Shown here in pieces: positions 24,870 to 36,982 of a DNA stretch of 64,000 bases (position 1 is the stretch's first letter; the number at the start of each line of letters is the position of its first letter). Source of the DNA: Syncephalis fuscata (taxonomy: Eukaryota; Zoopagomycota; Zoopagomycetes; Zoopagales; Piptocephalidaceae); contig JAHLTZ010000010.1 in assembly GCA_025786725.1 (NCBI GenBank), positions 186,001-250,000 of the forward strand, written 5' to 3'. The notes beneath the pieces were generated by a model. That model made no database searches and was not told the DNA's origin. It saw nothing but the letters and a program-made list of their open reading frames with translations. A program made the position numbers and the translations under genes.

Positions 24870-27398
24870 TTACTCAAGCTCTTGTTGCGTGAAAACAGTA
24901 TATTGCTTCAAAACTTGATCCCATGAGATCTTTTCCTCGACCAATTGTTTCAGCACATCCACAATAGTTTCAATCTAAAAATAAAGTTAGTAATAATTAA
25001 AAATAATTATGACCGTATTTTCTACCTTTTCACGAATCTGCAGTGTACTATCTCGTTCACGTAACGTAATCGTGTTATCTTGGACAGTTTGGAAATCAAT
25101 AGTAATGCCAAATGGCGTACCAAGTTCGTCATTACGAGCGTAGGTACGTCCAACTGAAACGGACGAGTTATCAACGGTGTTGCTAATACCTTGTCGACGA
25201 AGACGAGCCGCTATTATCAAATGTTAATAATTACATTCAAGTATTGCTATCTACACTTGCCAATATCGCCCAAAAATGGAGTAAATGCCTTATTGTTGGA
25301 CAGTGGCTGTACAAGACATTTGGTAGGGGCTACCACAGTTGGGAATGAAAGTACCTAATCGATGATGATTATACATAAGAAATAAACAATTTAAATTAGA
25401 CTAATATTATCAATAATCAATTGTAAACCTTACACCACGTTGCTCATCGCCTTCACGTGTCCAGTAAACATGCTCCATAAGCGAATACAAAATACGACCA
25501 ATACCGAACGATGGTTCAATCACATTAGGTGTATACTCGCGTACTAGTAATAATAACATTAATACACAATACAACAATTAGTATAGAAGATAGCCTACCA
25601 TGTTCAGTGATGGTTGCATGTTCAATGGTTATCATAGCCTGGGTAACCTCATATTGTTCACCGTTAGCGGTAGTAATGGATGTTTTTCTATTCAAATTCA
25701 GTTAACTATGCAAATATAAATGAGTATCCATTACACTTACCCATCGTTCTCATCCATACGCTTCTTAAGTGCTTCCAATTCACACTCGGTTAGACTGGTC
25801 AATGCATCCTCGACAATCTTGGCCGATTTCTTTAATGCTGGACCAAACACCTTCTTGTTAATCTCAATTTGCCAGCGCTGGAAGACACGTGGTTCTGGTA
25901 GTGACTCGCGTACAATAAGCTTCTCTTTGGTACGTGCCGTATGCACCGTAAGATCATAGGCTGATCGGTCTGCACAGCCAACACACTCAATCCATCCCTA
26001 TTTCATATCAATATTAGCCATTTTGTTCCATTTATGTTTGTTTATGTATTTGTAGTAGCTTACATAGCTTGTATGGATTTCAGCATCCCAACAATCGCAA
26101 GCATAATGAGCCATTTCATTAGACAAATGCTGACGGAATCGTAGACGGTCCGACTTGATACCAATGCGTGTGAGGAATAAATAGACACGAGCCAAAAAGT
26201 AGCCAAGTGTTTGGTTATCGATTATTTTCTAAATAAAAAACATTGAATTAAAATCTATTTAATATAGTAAATAGCCCGTCAACTTACTTTGTCAACTGCC
26301 TCGCCAACTGTTATATCGATTAAATCGGTCTTACCCTGCAATTGAACACTGGCTGGAAGTAGGCGGATTGTTTGGTTACGCATATCATCGAATCGTGGAT
26401 GGTCTTGTTAGCTGGATCAACATAATGCTCAATCTCGGCCATGGTAAATTCACTACAAGTATATTATTATAATTAGTTGGCTACTTGCTATTATTAAATA
26501 TATATATATATATATATAGGTGCTTAATTACCGAACACGAAGTAAGCCCGAACGCGGACTAATTTCATTACGGAAAGAGCGACCAATTTGTGCTGATGCA
26601 AACGGCATGCGATCGTTATTGAATTCCAATAAACGTTTAAAGTTTAAAAATTGGCCCTGAGCCGTTTCGGGGCGTAGATAGCTACAATGGCCATTAGGCA
26701 TTAGCTTGTCATATATAGTTGTAATAATACCATTCTACTGACCCTTTCAAATGGCCCGTGGGACCAATGCTGCTCTCAAACATTAAATTAAATTCAGTTG
26801 GCTTTGTTAACTCATTGTTAGTTTCTGGGGATTTGATGCCAAATTGCTCAATCAATTGGGCAAGACCTTCACCGTCGTAGTTATCAATCTGTGCCAACAC
26901 TGATCGGTAGCTTTCCTTGACACTATCCTCTAGCTTTACTGCGGTCACCTTGGCCGGCTTCTTCTTCTTCTTTTTATCATCCTTATCATCTTTAACAACA
27001 TCGGCAGTGATGTTTAGTGCGCTGGCACCTTGTTCTGCTTGCCGGGCAATGGCGTCACCTTCCAAACGTGCCTCAAGCACACCCTCTACCAAGTGATCGG
27101 CGCGGAAGATCTCGCCTGTCTTGACGTCCTTGCACATCCAGTCGGTAAACTTATCGACATGTCCACTCGTTTTAAGCACTTCGGCCGGTGTCATGATACT
27201 GCAATCGAGTTCAAGCATATCTTCTTCTAAAACGAAATGCTGTCGCCACAATTGTAAGATATTGGCCTGAAGTGCACAGCCTGGTGGCCCATAATCGTAT
27301 AAGCCTGCCACACCACCATAAATGCTGAAAGATGGAGCAAAGAAGAAGCGCTTTAACAGCAGTTGCTCGAAAGCAGCTCGATCAAACTTGGCAGCCAT
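24870..27398 (-). CDS. GRS1: Glycyl-tRNA synthetase (alpha2 eukaryotic type)
   Basis: Ten exons on the minus strand: 27398-26743, 26681-26532, 26452-26288, 26228-26064, 25997-25741, 25687-25599, 25543-25434, 25354-25261, 25210-25026, 24974-24870; 658 aa with one base added. Class II features include the N-terminal [25 protein letters not shown], motif 2 ([36 protein letters not shown]) and the C-terminal anticodon-binding domain ([20 protein letters not shown]). A Lys-rich insertion occurs at ~26960. One base is missing near 26404, inside the conserved [12 protein letters not shown] block, most likely a sequence error in an essential gene. The intron at 25260 starts with GC. It is divergent from PSMA4. 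Confidence 0.93.
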
Positions 27399-28073
27399 GT
27401 TGAACTATAAGCAACAAATAACGATTGAGTTGAAGAAAAACAACGTATTATTCTCAACTGAGCTATTGTATTTTGACTCCTACATTTTTTATTTACTCAT
27501 TTCATTTCATTTTCTTAATATTTTTAAATACAATTAAACATTTACTCATTACTATTCCATGTATAATATTACATCCAACATTAATTGATTCATGTGTAAT
27601 TATCAATGCAATAATGTAATTGATTAGTTATATTTACTATTAATTTAATATATATATATTGCCATTATAATATTAATTGTTCAAAATGTCATTTATTTAG
27701 TCAGATTGGCTATAGGGGAAATGGCTGTTCAATAAACGACATTTATAATAATTATATTAATCTTGATCTTACATCACAAATATGCCCAAAATACAATAGT
27801 AGAATATTAGAAAATAGAAGCCAAACTATCTATCCAGATATCCAGATATATATATATATATAGCTGATATGTCAGTATCTATCTTCTGATTTCTTGTAAT
27901 TACAAAGTAAATATGTTGATTGGTAAAGTATCGAGTGTTATTTGCTGTAGTTGCTATTGTTGTCGTCACTTACCATCTGAGCAGTGCTGACGTATCCGTC
28001 TTTTACCTTTACCACCTTTCTCTCGTTCATCTATCGACTATTTACACACTAAATCTTTCTTTTGATCGATAAC
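27399..28073. other. Divergent promoter region GRS1/PSMA4
   Basis: AT-rich spacer of about 675 bp with an (AT)n run at 27846-27861. No additional gene was seen. Confidence 0.4.
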
Positions 28074-29087
28074 ATGGCAAGACGATATGATTCGCGCACT
28101 ACTACCTTTTCTCCAGAAGGTAAGCTTTTATAAATACCGACCAAATGTATTGGGCTGATTCGTTGTAAACCAATCAATCTCCAACTATACTAGGACGGCT
28201 CTACCAAGTAGAGTATGCCATGGAGGCCATCTCCCATGCAGGCTCAGTATTGGGAATCTTGGCTACTGATGGCGTTGTCATTGCTGCCGAAAAGCGAATT
28301 GTATCCAAGCTATTGGAGCAAGGCACAACAAACGAGAAGATCTATGCAGTCAACGAGTAGGTAGTTAGAAGTGTTGAGTTATAATAATGCTAATAGCATA
28401 TGAATCTGCACCGATAGCAATATGATCTGTGGTGTCGCTGGTATTACATCAGATGCCAATATTCTTGTAAATAGTGTTCGACAAGCAGCGCACAATATCT
28501 ATTTACCTATAATGAGGCCATTCCCTGTGAACAACTCGTACAGCGACTATGCAATGTCAAACAAGGCTATACACAATACGGAGGCAAGTAATAAATACAT
28601 TGTATAGTATACAGCTAACATTGTACTCTGTGTATCGTTTAGGTATGCGTCCATTTGGTGTCAGTTTTGTATTTGCCGGCTGGGACCATCACTACGGCTT
28701 CCAGCTCTATCATAGCGATCCTTCGGGCAATTACAGCGGCTGGAAGGCCACTTGCATTGGCGCTAACAATGCTGCTGCACAGTCAATGCTAAAACAAGAG
28801 TACAAGGAAGATATTAGCCTTAACGAAGCCATTGGCTTGACAGTCAAAGTGCTTAGCAAAACGATGGATACTGCATCATTGACAAGCGAGAAATGTAAGT
28901 AATACACCATAGTTGCTCTATTCTATTATTCTAGCATTTTATTTATCTAATATGCTATTACATTCTAGTGGAATTTGCCACGTTAAAACTTGACGCTGAG
29001 GGTCGTTCCATCTATCAGATTCTACTACCAGATCAAATCGATGCTTTATTGGAACAGCATAAAGTGGCTCCCACCGAGTCGGAATAG
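28074..29087 (+). CDS. PRE9: 20S proteasome subunit alpha 3 (PSMA4/Pre9)
   Basis: Exons 28074-28119, 28194-28356, 28418-28583, 28643-28894 and 28969-29087 give 248 aa when one missing base near 28512 is allowed for. The start is diagnostic: [20 protein letters not shown] and [12 protein letters not shown] (alpha-subunit N-terminal helix). RPFGVSF..AGWD and [18 protein letters not shown] follow, as in Pre9/PSMA4. The frame break falls in the well-conserved [13 protein letters not shown] segment of an essential gene, so a sequence error is the best explanation. The third intron uses a GC donor (GCAAGT at 28584). Confidence 0.93.
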
Positions 29088-29926
29088 CGATTTGATTCAA
29101 CCAGCCGTTGATGTTAATATGACGTCATGAACCAAAGATAAACACTATTCAGATGAAAAAGAGGATTTTATCGTATTTAAATAGATAGAATTGGTCATTT
29201 ATTATGTGAATGTATGATATGGCTATTTTAATCAATATTTATGATGTTTATAATTAATGATCACCTATCGGGATGAGTGTGTATTTTGAGACAAATGATT
29301 AAGTAAATAGTTGTGTGTGCGCTGTGTGAGTTTTCGTGACCTTGTATGAATTCCACATGTGGGCCAATTTACTTGTCACTCCTTTTCTTTTTCCACGAAT
29401 TGCTTGCTGTCTCGTCGCAACACATTCTTATTTTACAACTACCGCCACCGCCACCTGCTATTTCAGTTGCCATTGATTGGCCTAATCGGCATATATTGTT
29501 GCTAATAGGGCATTGATTGACGGGTGGGTCGCTGCTGTGCTGCTGTTGTTGTTGTTGTTGCTGTTCCTACTACTTTTATCTGGTTCTTTGTCTACAAAAA
29601 AGAACTGCACTGTGCACAAGGTAAGCAAAGATGGGCCAGGCGGCGCTACACTGCTTATTTGCTTTTGGGATACACTTGTCTTGTCAATTGACATGCGGCG
29701 TAAATGACATGTAATATATCGAGTGCGGTGACAGTATGAATTCTCGTAATAAACGAACAGTCACTTTCCAAAGCGACATATGCGCAATGTTAATTATTGG
29801 GAGATTGTTTCTTGGATGTATGCATACTATGTGTATAAGCACTCCTGTTGCTAGTCACTCACTTATGACGGCCTTTGTATAGACATACTTATTATTTGCA
29901 CTGGTTGGACGTTACATGCTAGTAGA
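29088..29926. other. Intergenic with CTG/TTG simple repeat
   Basis: About 840 bp. A CTG/TTG-rich tract at ~29530-29565 makes a Leu-rich ORF (29513-29707) that I do not accept as a gene. A good donor (AAG/GTAAGC near 29620) might belong to a 5' UTR intron of the myotubularin gene; this is not proven. Confidence 0.35.
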
Positions 29927-32900
29927 ATGGAAGACATTGGCAGTGCAAGTGTGCTGATTAACGCACCAATGGGGACACATAGTCCAACGGCGACAACGTT
30001 CGGTGCAGCCTCTGAATGTATTGGCACAGTGCCCAACTCTTTATTGCGCGATCCGTTCCTTCCACCGCCCTCCTCGTTGCTGCCCAAGGGACTGCGATTG
30101 TTGAAGGGAGAAACGGTGTTATGCGTCGTGCCTTCAGGCTGTGCGCTCCTGTCCCAAAGCATTGGGGAAGGGTCGCCCGTGGAACCAAAATCTGATCAGG
30201 TGAGCACCAATAGAAACGAGTGGGTCGATTAGTTAATCTAGAATTAACAAATGAATATGTTTGTGTTCGATTTGTTGTACAGTCAGAGATTGCTGAATCG
30301 GATACAGCCGAGATTACTTGTCTACTTACCAATTATCGTCTATACTTTCAAGCATCCGCTTGTTTGCCGGCCATTCATATTCCCCATACAGCCGTAGCTC
30401 GTGTTGAAGTCGGCGCGATTCATTGTGCAGTTTCACTTCGGTTTGATGTACGACGATATGCCATTTTTTTCCAAAATTACGTATCGGCTACAGGCATTTG
30501 TACAACGGCACGCGAATGTTGCCGTATTTTCTGTTCTGCATTATTACGCTGTGTGGATCCAATTGAAGGAACACCAGGTATATTTGCATTCCAGCATGGC
30601 GAATCAATTCGATCAACTGTCAACAGCGATAATCAACAAGGCTTTGATATACAAACGGAAATATTTGATATTTGGCAGAAAGAAACCTTTCTAACCAACG
30701 AAAAAAATAACGATTTTACGTTAAATAATGTGCATTATGAAGAGGAGACACCCATTGCTACTACTACCGAAGAAGATGATAGCGATGACTCGGCCGATCA
30801 ATTGCCGTTTCTTTTATCGGCCCAAGAACAACGAGAACGGCTATTAGGATGGCATGGTGGCTATAATATCTATGAAGAAATGAGCCGTACAAAATTAGAT
30901 GCACCAGATTCATGTTGGTAGGTAGTAATATTAATGCTGATCTTATTGATGGCAATATAATGGCATTTATTACATAATACTAATGGCTATTAAATACACT
31001 AATAGGCAAGTAGAATCGGCCAATAATACCTTTGCTACTTCACCTAGCTATCCGCCACTTATTATTTTACCAACCAACGGCATGGACGAGCCTGCGCGTA
31101 ATGCAATTCATGCAAAACTAGCAGCATATCGTACACGTGGCCGATTCCCCGCTGTAACCTGGAAGAACCCACGCGGCCATCACGTTATGCTACGATCAGC
31201 GCAGCCGCTAGTTGGATTCTTAGGAGCCCGTGGTCCTGAAGATGAATGGGTGGTGCGTGAATGTGTTCGTGCAGCCCAACAAGAATCAGGTACCAAATAT
31301 CCATTCTGTATTTTAGATGCCAGAAGCTATGCCGCAGCATTATCCAACGGATATGCGGGTGGTGGCTATGAAAAAACAGGTAAGCAATAGTGTAGTCTAT
31401 AGATTACAATGGTTTAATAATAGCTACTGGTTAGATAATTATCCACCTGGCACAACAATCAACTTTCTTTCGTTGCCAAATGTCCACGCTGTCGCATCAG
31501 CTCATAATGCTCTATTACGTTCTGCTGTCACTGTAGCATCACCGCGTAACTGGTGCCATGCACCTGATGCTGTCTCTTGGCTACAACAAAGTTCAGATCT
31601 ATTAGAAGCAGCAGGCGGCAATGAAAGTGTTGTATCAAAAATTGTTACCGAGGATGCTTGTGTTTTAGTAGTAAGTTTATTATGTTATATTGACATATTA
31701 CAAATGAATTAACTGGTTAATATTGCAGCATTGTACCGATGGATGGGACAGAACAACACAGCTGGCTGCCTTGGCCCAAATTATGATAGATCCTTATTTT
31801 CGAACATTAAAGGTAATCCTGTGTATTTACTAGATAAATATTAGCTAACTTTATCTTTTATATTCTAGGGACTGCGTGTGTTAATTGAAAAAGATTGGCT
31901 ACAATTTGGTCATCCATTTCATGCACGGTCACAACATGCCTTTTCAGCCCGTTATGCCACTGCACCACCTGCTGTAGCCTCACCCGTGTTCCTTTTGTTT
32001 CTTACTAGTTTACGCCAATTAATACTACAACATCCAGCAACATTTGAATACAACGATAAACTACTTTGGTGTTTAGCCAAGGTATCGGCTGGCTATGGTC
32101 CATTTACCGATTTTGTATGTGATTCTGAAGCACAGCGAAAACGTTTACGTATTCGTCAGCGAACTAAAAGTGTCTGGCAATGGATATATCATCATCGGGG
32201 CTGGTTTCTCAACCCATCTTATAATCTGCCTCGTTTATCGGATAAGTAAGTACTGTTTATTTAGTATAATAAACAGCATCTAACATCTCATACTACTTAG
32301 CTGGAAAGATGATGTTATCCGCCCGGATTTTAGTAACCATGGCGCTTCTCTATGGCTTGATTACTATTTCCCGTCAGCAATGTATTGCCATATGCTAGAG
32401 GCACTGGTATCAGATATACCTATCGGCAATGCAGTATTGGTAGGCGACCCAGCTCTACAGAATGGAAGCGCACAGTTTCATCAAACCTGGCTATTTATTA
32501 AACGGCGTCGAAGACGGTTAGCAGTCAATGCTTTCAATCGATGGCGTTCTAAGTGTGGCTGGAAGGCATCTCCATGGACCAGTCTACTCTTTATGAATAG
32601 TCTTTCCTCTGATGACTATTGTACATTACCACTTGGTGAAAGTCAAGTAAATAATCACCATGAAGACGATGATGATGATGATGAAGATGAAGATATTAGT
32701 CATAACAATAGAATACCTGGTATAGGTCCGCGTCCGATTGATAGATCAAACCATGGAAATACCACTAATCAACATGATATTGCTTCAAGCTGGGTTGAAA
32801 TACCACACACAAACTATCAAACATCGATATCATCTCGATTATCAATGGATGATGTATTTTGTCACTGGAAACGTGCATCAGGTGCATCTGTATTATGGGA

Positions 32901-33012
32901 AGAAGATGTATTTGCTCCTAACAAACTACCTAAGAATGGACGAGTTGAATGGGATGAGAATGTATTTGGGCCAGATGCTGATGTTGATGATGACGATGCT
33001 ACATCTGAATAG
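29927..33012 (+). CDS. Myotubularin-family phosphoinositide 3-phosphatase
   Basis: Seven exons, 29927-30199, 30283-30917, 31006-31379, 31435-31670, 31729-31812, 31869-32245, 32301-33012; 896 aa in one frame. A PH-GRAM domain (EITCLLTNYRLYFQA, VARVEVG) precedes the phosphatase domain: RFPAVTWKNPRGHHVMLRSAQP, the N(Y/V)HA region and the catalytic loop HCTDGWDRTTQ with intact Cys and Arg (exon 5). This indicates an active PI3P/PI(3,5)P2 phosphatase of the MTMR6-8/Ymr1 type. The C terminus is a long acidic extension with an Asp/Glu run at ~32668-32695. The catalytic exon is only 84 nt long. Confidence 0.92.
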
Positions 33013-33754
33013 CATTTGTATCAAAGAACACCATTATTAACATTAGCATCGCCATTGTCATTATAGTAGTAATAGTAATGACAGTAGTAGCAGTAGCATT
33101 ATTATTAAGCATGACTAGACACTTCCCCATCATTACAATGTTTATAAAACCTTTTCTTTAATTTAATACGGTTGACATTTACTTTGCACCCCCCCCTATT
33201 TTGAGTCTTCAAAGCAAAATTCATTCCAATTGAAGTCGTGCGGTTATATACAACACAATTATATTACTTTCTATTAAAATGTTAATAAATTGATTTAAAT
33301 AATGCAACATACCATTTGATTTTTTGAAACGTTCGAGGTTGATCATTGTTGTTGTTAGTCATGTGTAGAAAGATTGATCGAATATTGTTACATTAATATA
33401 TACATGCTATGTACCATTTCATTTTAACTTTAATTTTAATACTTGTTAACTAAGTTAAATAAACTGCATTGTTATACAATTAATTGAATCTATTAGCCAT
33501 TTAATGTGATTTGTGGTTAAAATGACTATTTTAATAATATTCGCTCTATTGAACACGATGATGGATGGTGCGGACCGGCTCATCTCCACTTAATTCAATC
33601 GGAGTCGGCATAGCGTCGCTTTAACAGCCAACAATTCTCAGTATCAAAACTGATTGATGCTTTATACGAAAAATGAGTCATGGATCACTATTTTTGTTTT
33701 CAGCTTAAGCTAGGGACTCGGATTAAAATAGCTTCTAATAACTTGCTTAATAGC

Positions 33755-34577
33755 TCAAGAGCACATATCCCAAATACGATTGGCATAAGTAAACTGAGAT
33801 TCAGGAGACAATTCAAACGGTAGCTTGTATACATCGGTGCCATTGGATGATTCTATAGTGAATTAAGAACTTGTAACTAGTATGATTAATAAATAAAGAT
33901 TGAATAATTAAAGGATACTAGTCTGAATATGAGATATTTGTCCAGTTGTATCAATAATGGGTTCCACGCCAATCTCACGATACATTTTCAATATTAAGCT
34001 GAATACTGTGATTAGCAATAATTAATAAAATACTAAATACCTACGTTACGCCATCTGTATCGGGTGTAATAATATTCATTTGACTTTCTGTCTGTTTTAA
34101 TTCTTCTTTAATTTGCTGCAGTTGCACTTCTAAATCTGTAATCGATATCAAGTTAAATATATACGAGACTATGATATATTTTGGCTATTATCTATAAAGG
34201 ATATCTTCCTTCTTTCTCATAATCTTGGATTTCTTTAGCAAGTAGAAACTTTTGTCGATCAAGCTTGACCATTTGATTTGCGTGTTCTTCTTCACTTGGT
34301 GCGGCTGCTGGCCGAATTGCTTTTGCTTTGGCCAGCTCTAATTCACGCGATAAGGCTTTAATGTATATTAAGTAGTAAACCAGTTTGTTAATAAGTAATG
34401 CCTATACTTACATTTTAACTGTCCATGTACATTATCTTGTTCGTGAGCACGAATAGTCTCGGTCGCCTGGCGCTGACGGGTAATATCATTGAGAATGGCT
34501 AGATCTGCATCAGGCTGAAATGTCTCAACCATGCTGTCAAGCAGCTCGCACGGATCTTTAAGCGTATGGCTGGCCAT
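33755..34577 (-). CDS. SPC24: Kinetochore protein Spc24 (copy A) with two U12-type introns
   Basis: Five exons on the minus strand: 34577-34412, 34355-34205, 34137-34045, 33998-33919, 33852-33755; 195 aa. An N-terminal acidic/helical part and a coiled coil (LSRELELAKAKA... to EVQLQQIKEELKQTESQM) are followed by the small globular domain LILKMYREIGVEP...VYKLPFELSPESQFTYANRIWDM, typical of Spc24. Spc24 pairs with Spc25 at the centromere-proximal end of the Ndc80 complex. Introns 2 and 4 carry perfect U12 donors (ATATCCTTT and GTATCCTTT). Intron 2 must end in AC to keep the frame. It is divergent from the HAD gene. Confidence 0.85.
33853..33918 (-). other. U12-type GT-AG intron in Spc24 (copy A)
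   Basis: The donor is GTATCCTTT, an exact U12 5' site. The branch-like TTCTTAATT lies about 10 nt before the terminal TATAG, the short spacing typical of U12 introns. Splicing keeps the frame between …SHIQT and KSSNGTDVYK. Confidence 0.82.
34138..34204 (-). other. U12-type AT-AC intron in Spc24 (copy A)
   Basis: The minus strand reads exon GGAAG, then ATATCCTTT at the donor, and GATTAC before the next exon AGATTTAG. Ending at the nearby AG two bases further would put stop codons in frame. Ending at AC restores the coiled-coil reading (…R-D-L-E-V-Q-L). The branch region (ATATTTAACTT) is a partial match to the U12 consensus. Confidence 0.85.
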
Positions 34578-35528
34578 AATAACAAGAATGAGTTGAATAA
34601 TAAACTACCGGTTGTAGGAAAACGAACAATGAGGCGCGTAAAAAATAATAATGTTAAAAATAAAGGCGAAATAGCGTGAATCAATCGATTGTTTACTTCA
34701 TTAAACTATTACTAAATAAAGATAATCGCCAATGGCACTTGTTATAAATACTACCATTGAACTAACGCAAATATCTGACTGATTGGTTAGAACAATATGA
34801 AATATACTTACTAAGGCAGCATATAATATTTAAACTGTTAGTTTGTTAGTTAAGCTGCATAAAGTGTTCTGGGACTCTATTTAACGTCGGCTGTTTCAAT
34901 GATGCGCGCAAGCTAATTAGGTATTTAACGGTCTTGCTCATCATGAGCCCATTCAACGGCAGCCTTAAGCACTTGAGTAAGACGCGCAAACATATTGTCA
35001 GTTAGAATGTTGACATGGATGGACAAGTTGTAGCAAAGTAACTGTGGGACAGCCACTAGCTACTGCTCTGCTTTGCCTAATGATAGTCAAACTATTACTG
35101 CTAAGCATGGTGTTTATCACTTACAGTACAACCCAATTACTAATAGCAATTTAAATCTTTATTTTGCTATCGTTTTTGTTTCTTTTGTTTCTTTTATTCG
35201 ATGTTTGCGTTTATATGATAATATTGAATATAACATTATGCATATCTACATATTCTAACCACCAATAAAGAATATTAAACTATAGTAATGGGTTGTTGCT
35301 AAAGATCAGATTCGAAAGATCTAATCTTTATGACTGTTTGAAAAACAATAAACACTAAATTGTAGCAATGCGTCATTATTTATCACCAGATTAGAAACAT
35401 CTAATGAATGGTGTTTATGAAATAGGGATTGGCATCGTGAGTATTCTCGGTTTAGCAACTCTCCGTCTTATTCTCTTACTATTCATTATTAACTTAATAG
35501 TTGGCCACAAACACTGTGTAAAGCATCA
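34578..35528. other. Divergent intergenic region Spc24 / HAD gene (copy A)
   Basis: About 950 bp, AT-rich, duplicated almost unchanged in copy B. Short ORFs only; presumed promoters. Confidence 0.4.
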
Positions 35529-36982
35529 ATGAGCATTATCGACGAATTGCCATTAGACAGCAGTCCATTTTTATTCAAAAAGGATTTGCGAGCATTTTCA
35601 GCTAATGGCGCTAAAGCTTCGTCGTCGAACGATGGACTGGCGGCCGAAGGTTGTGGTAAGGTAGTATCGTCGATTAAATACATAAAAGTATTTGATTTCG
35701 ATAACACACTTTTTCGGTCACCTTTGCCAAGTCCCCATCTCTGGCACAACAACTTGATAGGCAAGCTTATGTCCCCAGAGGTTGGATGGTTCAAAAATAT
35801 AAAAACGCTTTCAGAGCCATATGTTGTGTGCAAAGAGCGCACAGATGAATCATCTGCGACTGCTAGCAATCAAACGTCGTGGTTTTCTTCCAAAATAGTA
35901 AGCTGTGTTCATTGATTAAATAATATGATGGGTATTAAATACAGCTTCAATTTTTTAATTAGCTTCAAGAGGCGCGCGATGCAATTGCTGCTCCCGATAC
36001 ATGTGCCATACTACTTACCGGAAGATCTCGTGACATTTATTATTTTCGGATTAAGGAGCTGTTAATAGGACAAGATCTACATTTTGATGCAATAATTCTT
36101 CGTGAATATCACTCTTTATTGCCATCGACGATGCAGTTTAAGCAATATGTAATACGGTATTTATTAGAATTATTAAAATGTGCGCGCGAAGTAACGATAT
36201 GGGAGGATCGTAATCAGCATGTTCGACAATTCCAAAACTACATGGCTACTTTAGAGAAAAGTGGCCGTTTGGATAAAACGCTAGTAGTCCAGGTTAAGCC
36301 ATTTTTCTGCTACATGAAAGCGCATTTAGAACTACAACTGGTACACGAGCTCATTGTCATTTATAATACCCAAATACCAAAAGAGAAGATAGAACTGGTA
36401 AACCGAATTAAATCTGGCAAATTAAAATTGGGCCGTGTAGCATTACAACACCTACGCAAATACTGTAATATTCAAACTGAACACCAACTCAATGACTATG
36501 GTGTGTGGATTCCAAGTTCAATAGTTTTAAACATAGATGTAGAGCAAGCCAACGGCTATTACTCACAACAAGTACAATTATTTCTTGTTAATTTTAAATG
36601 TATAAATAATACAATAGTTGCCATATTAGCTACAGAGAATATTAGCGGTAATATTGAGTATCCACTTGGGAAACATAAATCACCAATGCGTTTAACCGAG
36701 ACGTGTCATAAAGCCAGTTTAGATACTTTTCCAATGGCATTCTTTGGTTCACTAGAGCTAACTTGCGTGAAAGATATTAAGAAGTGTGAGCCCTTCAAAT
36801 CGTACTCTACTTCGATATACGCCAATATGTCACGTATTATTCAACAATATCATCCTGACCTCCAAGACACAGAATTAACGCAAATGTGCTGTCGAGTAAA
36901 GCAAGTAATAGTTAAAAACAATATTCAAGAAATAGAAGAATTAAAGCATATTGTAAAATCCATGAAGTTTAATCAAGGGTGA
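35529..36982 (+). CDS. HAD-like 'Swiss Army Knife RNA repair' domain protein (copy A)
   Basis: Two exons, 35529-35897 and 35963-36982; 462 aa. The HAD motif I is clear: IKVFDFDNTLFRSPLPSPHLW, followed by the conserved GWF segment. Motif II/III equivalents are ILLTGRSRDIYYFRIKELL and VTIWEDRNQHVRQF. This fits the fungal HAD domain associated with Swiss Army Knife RNA repair proteins (HAD_SAK_1). The catalytic DxD nucleophile pair is present, so phosphatase-type chemistry is plausible; the substrate is unknown. The C-terminal ~250 residues show no recognised domain. It is divergent from Spc24 and duplicated at 54684-56134. Confidence 0.75.

Noticed and set aside
29513-29707. Leu-rich ORF resembling a membrane anchor
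   Set aside because: It comes from a CTG/TTG simple repeat, has no ATG at its start and no recognisable continuation.
35489-35869. 126-codon minus-strand ORF opposite the HAD gene
   Set aside because: Antisense shadow of a recognised coding exon.
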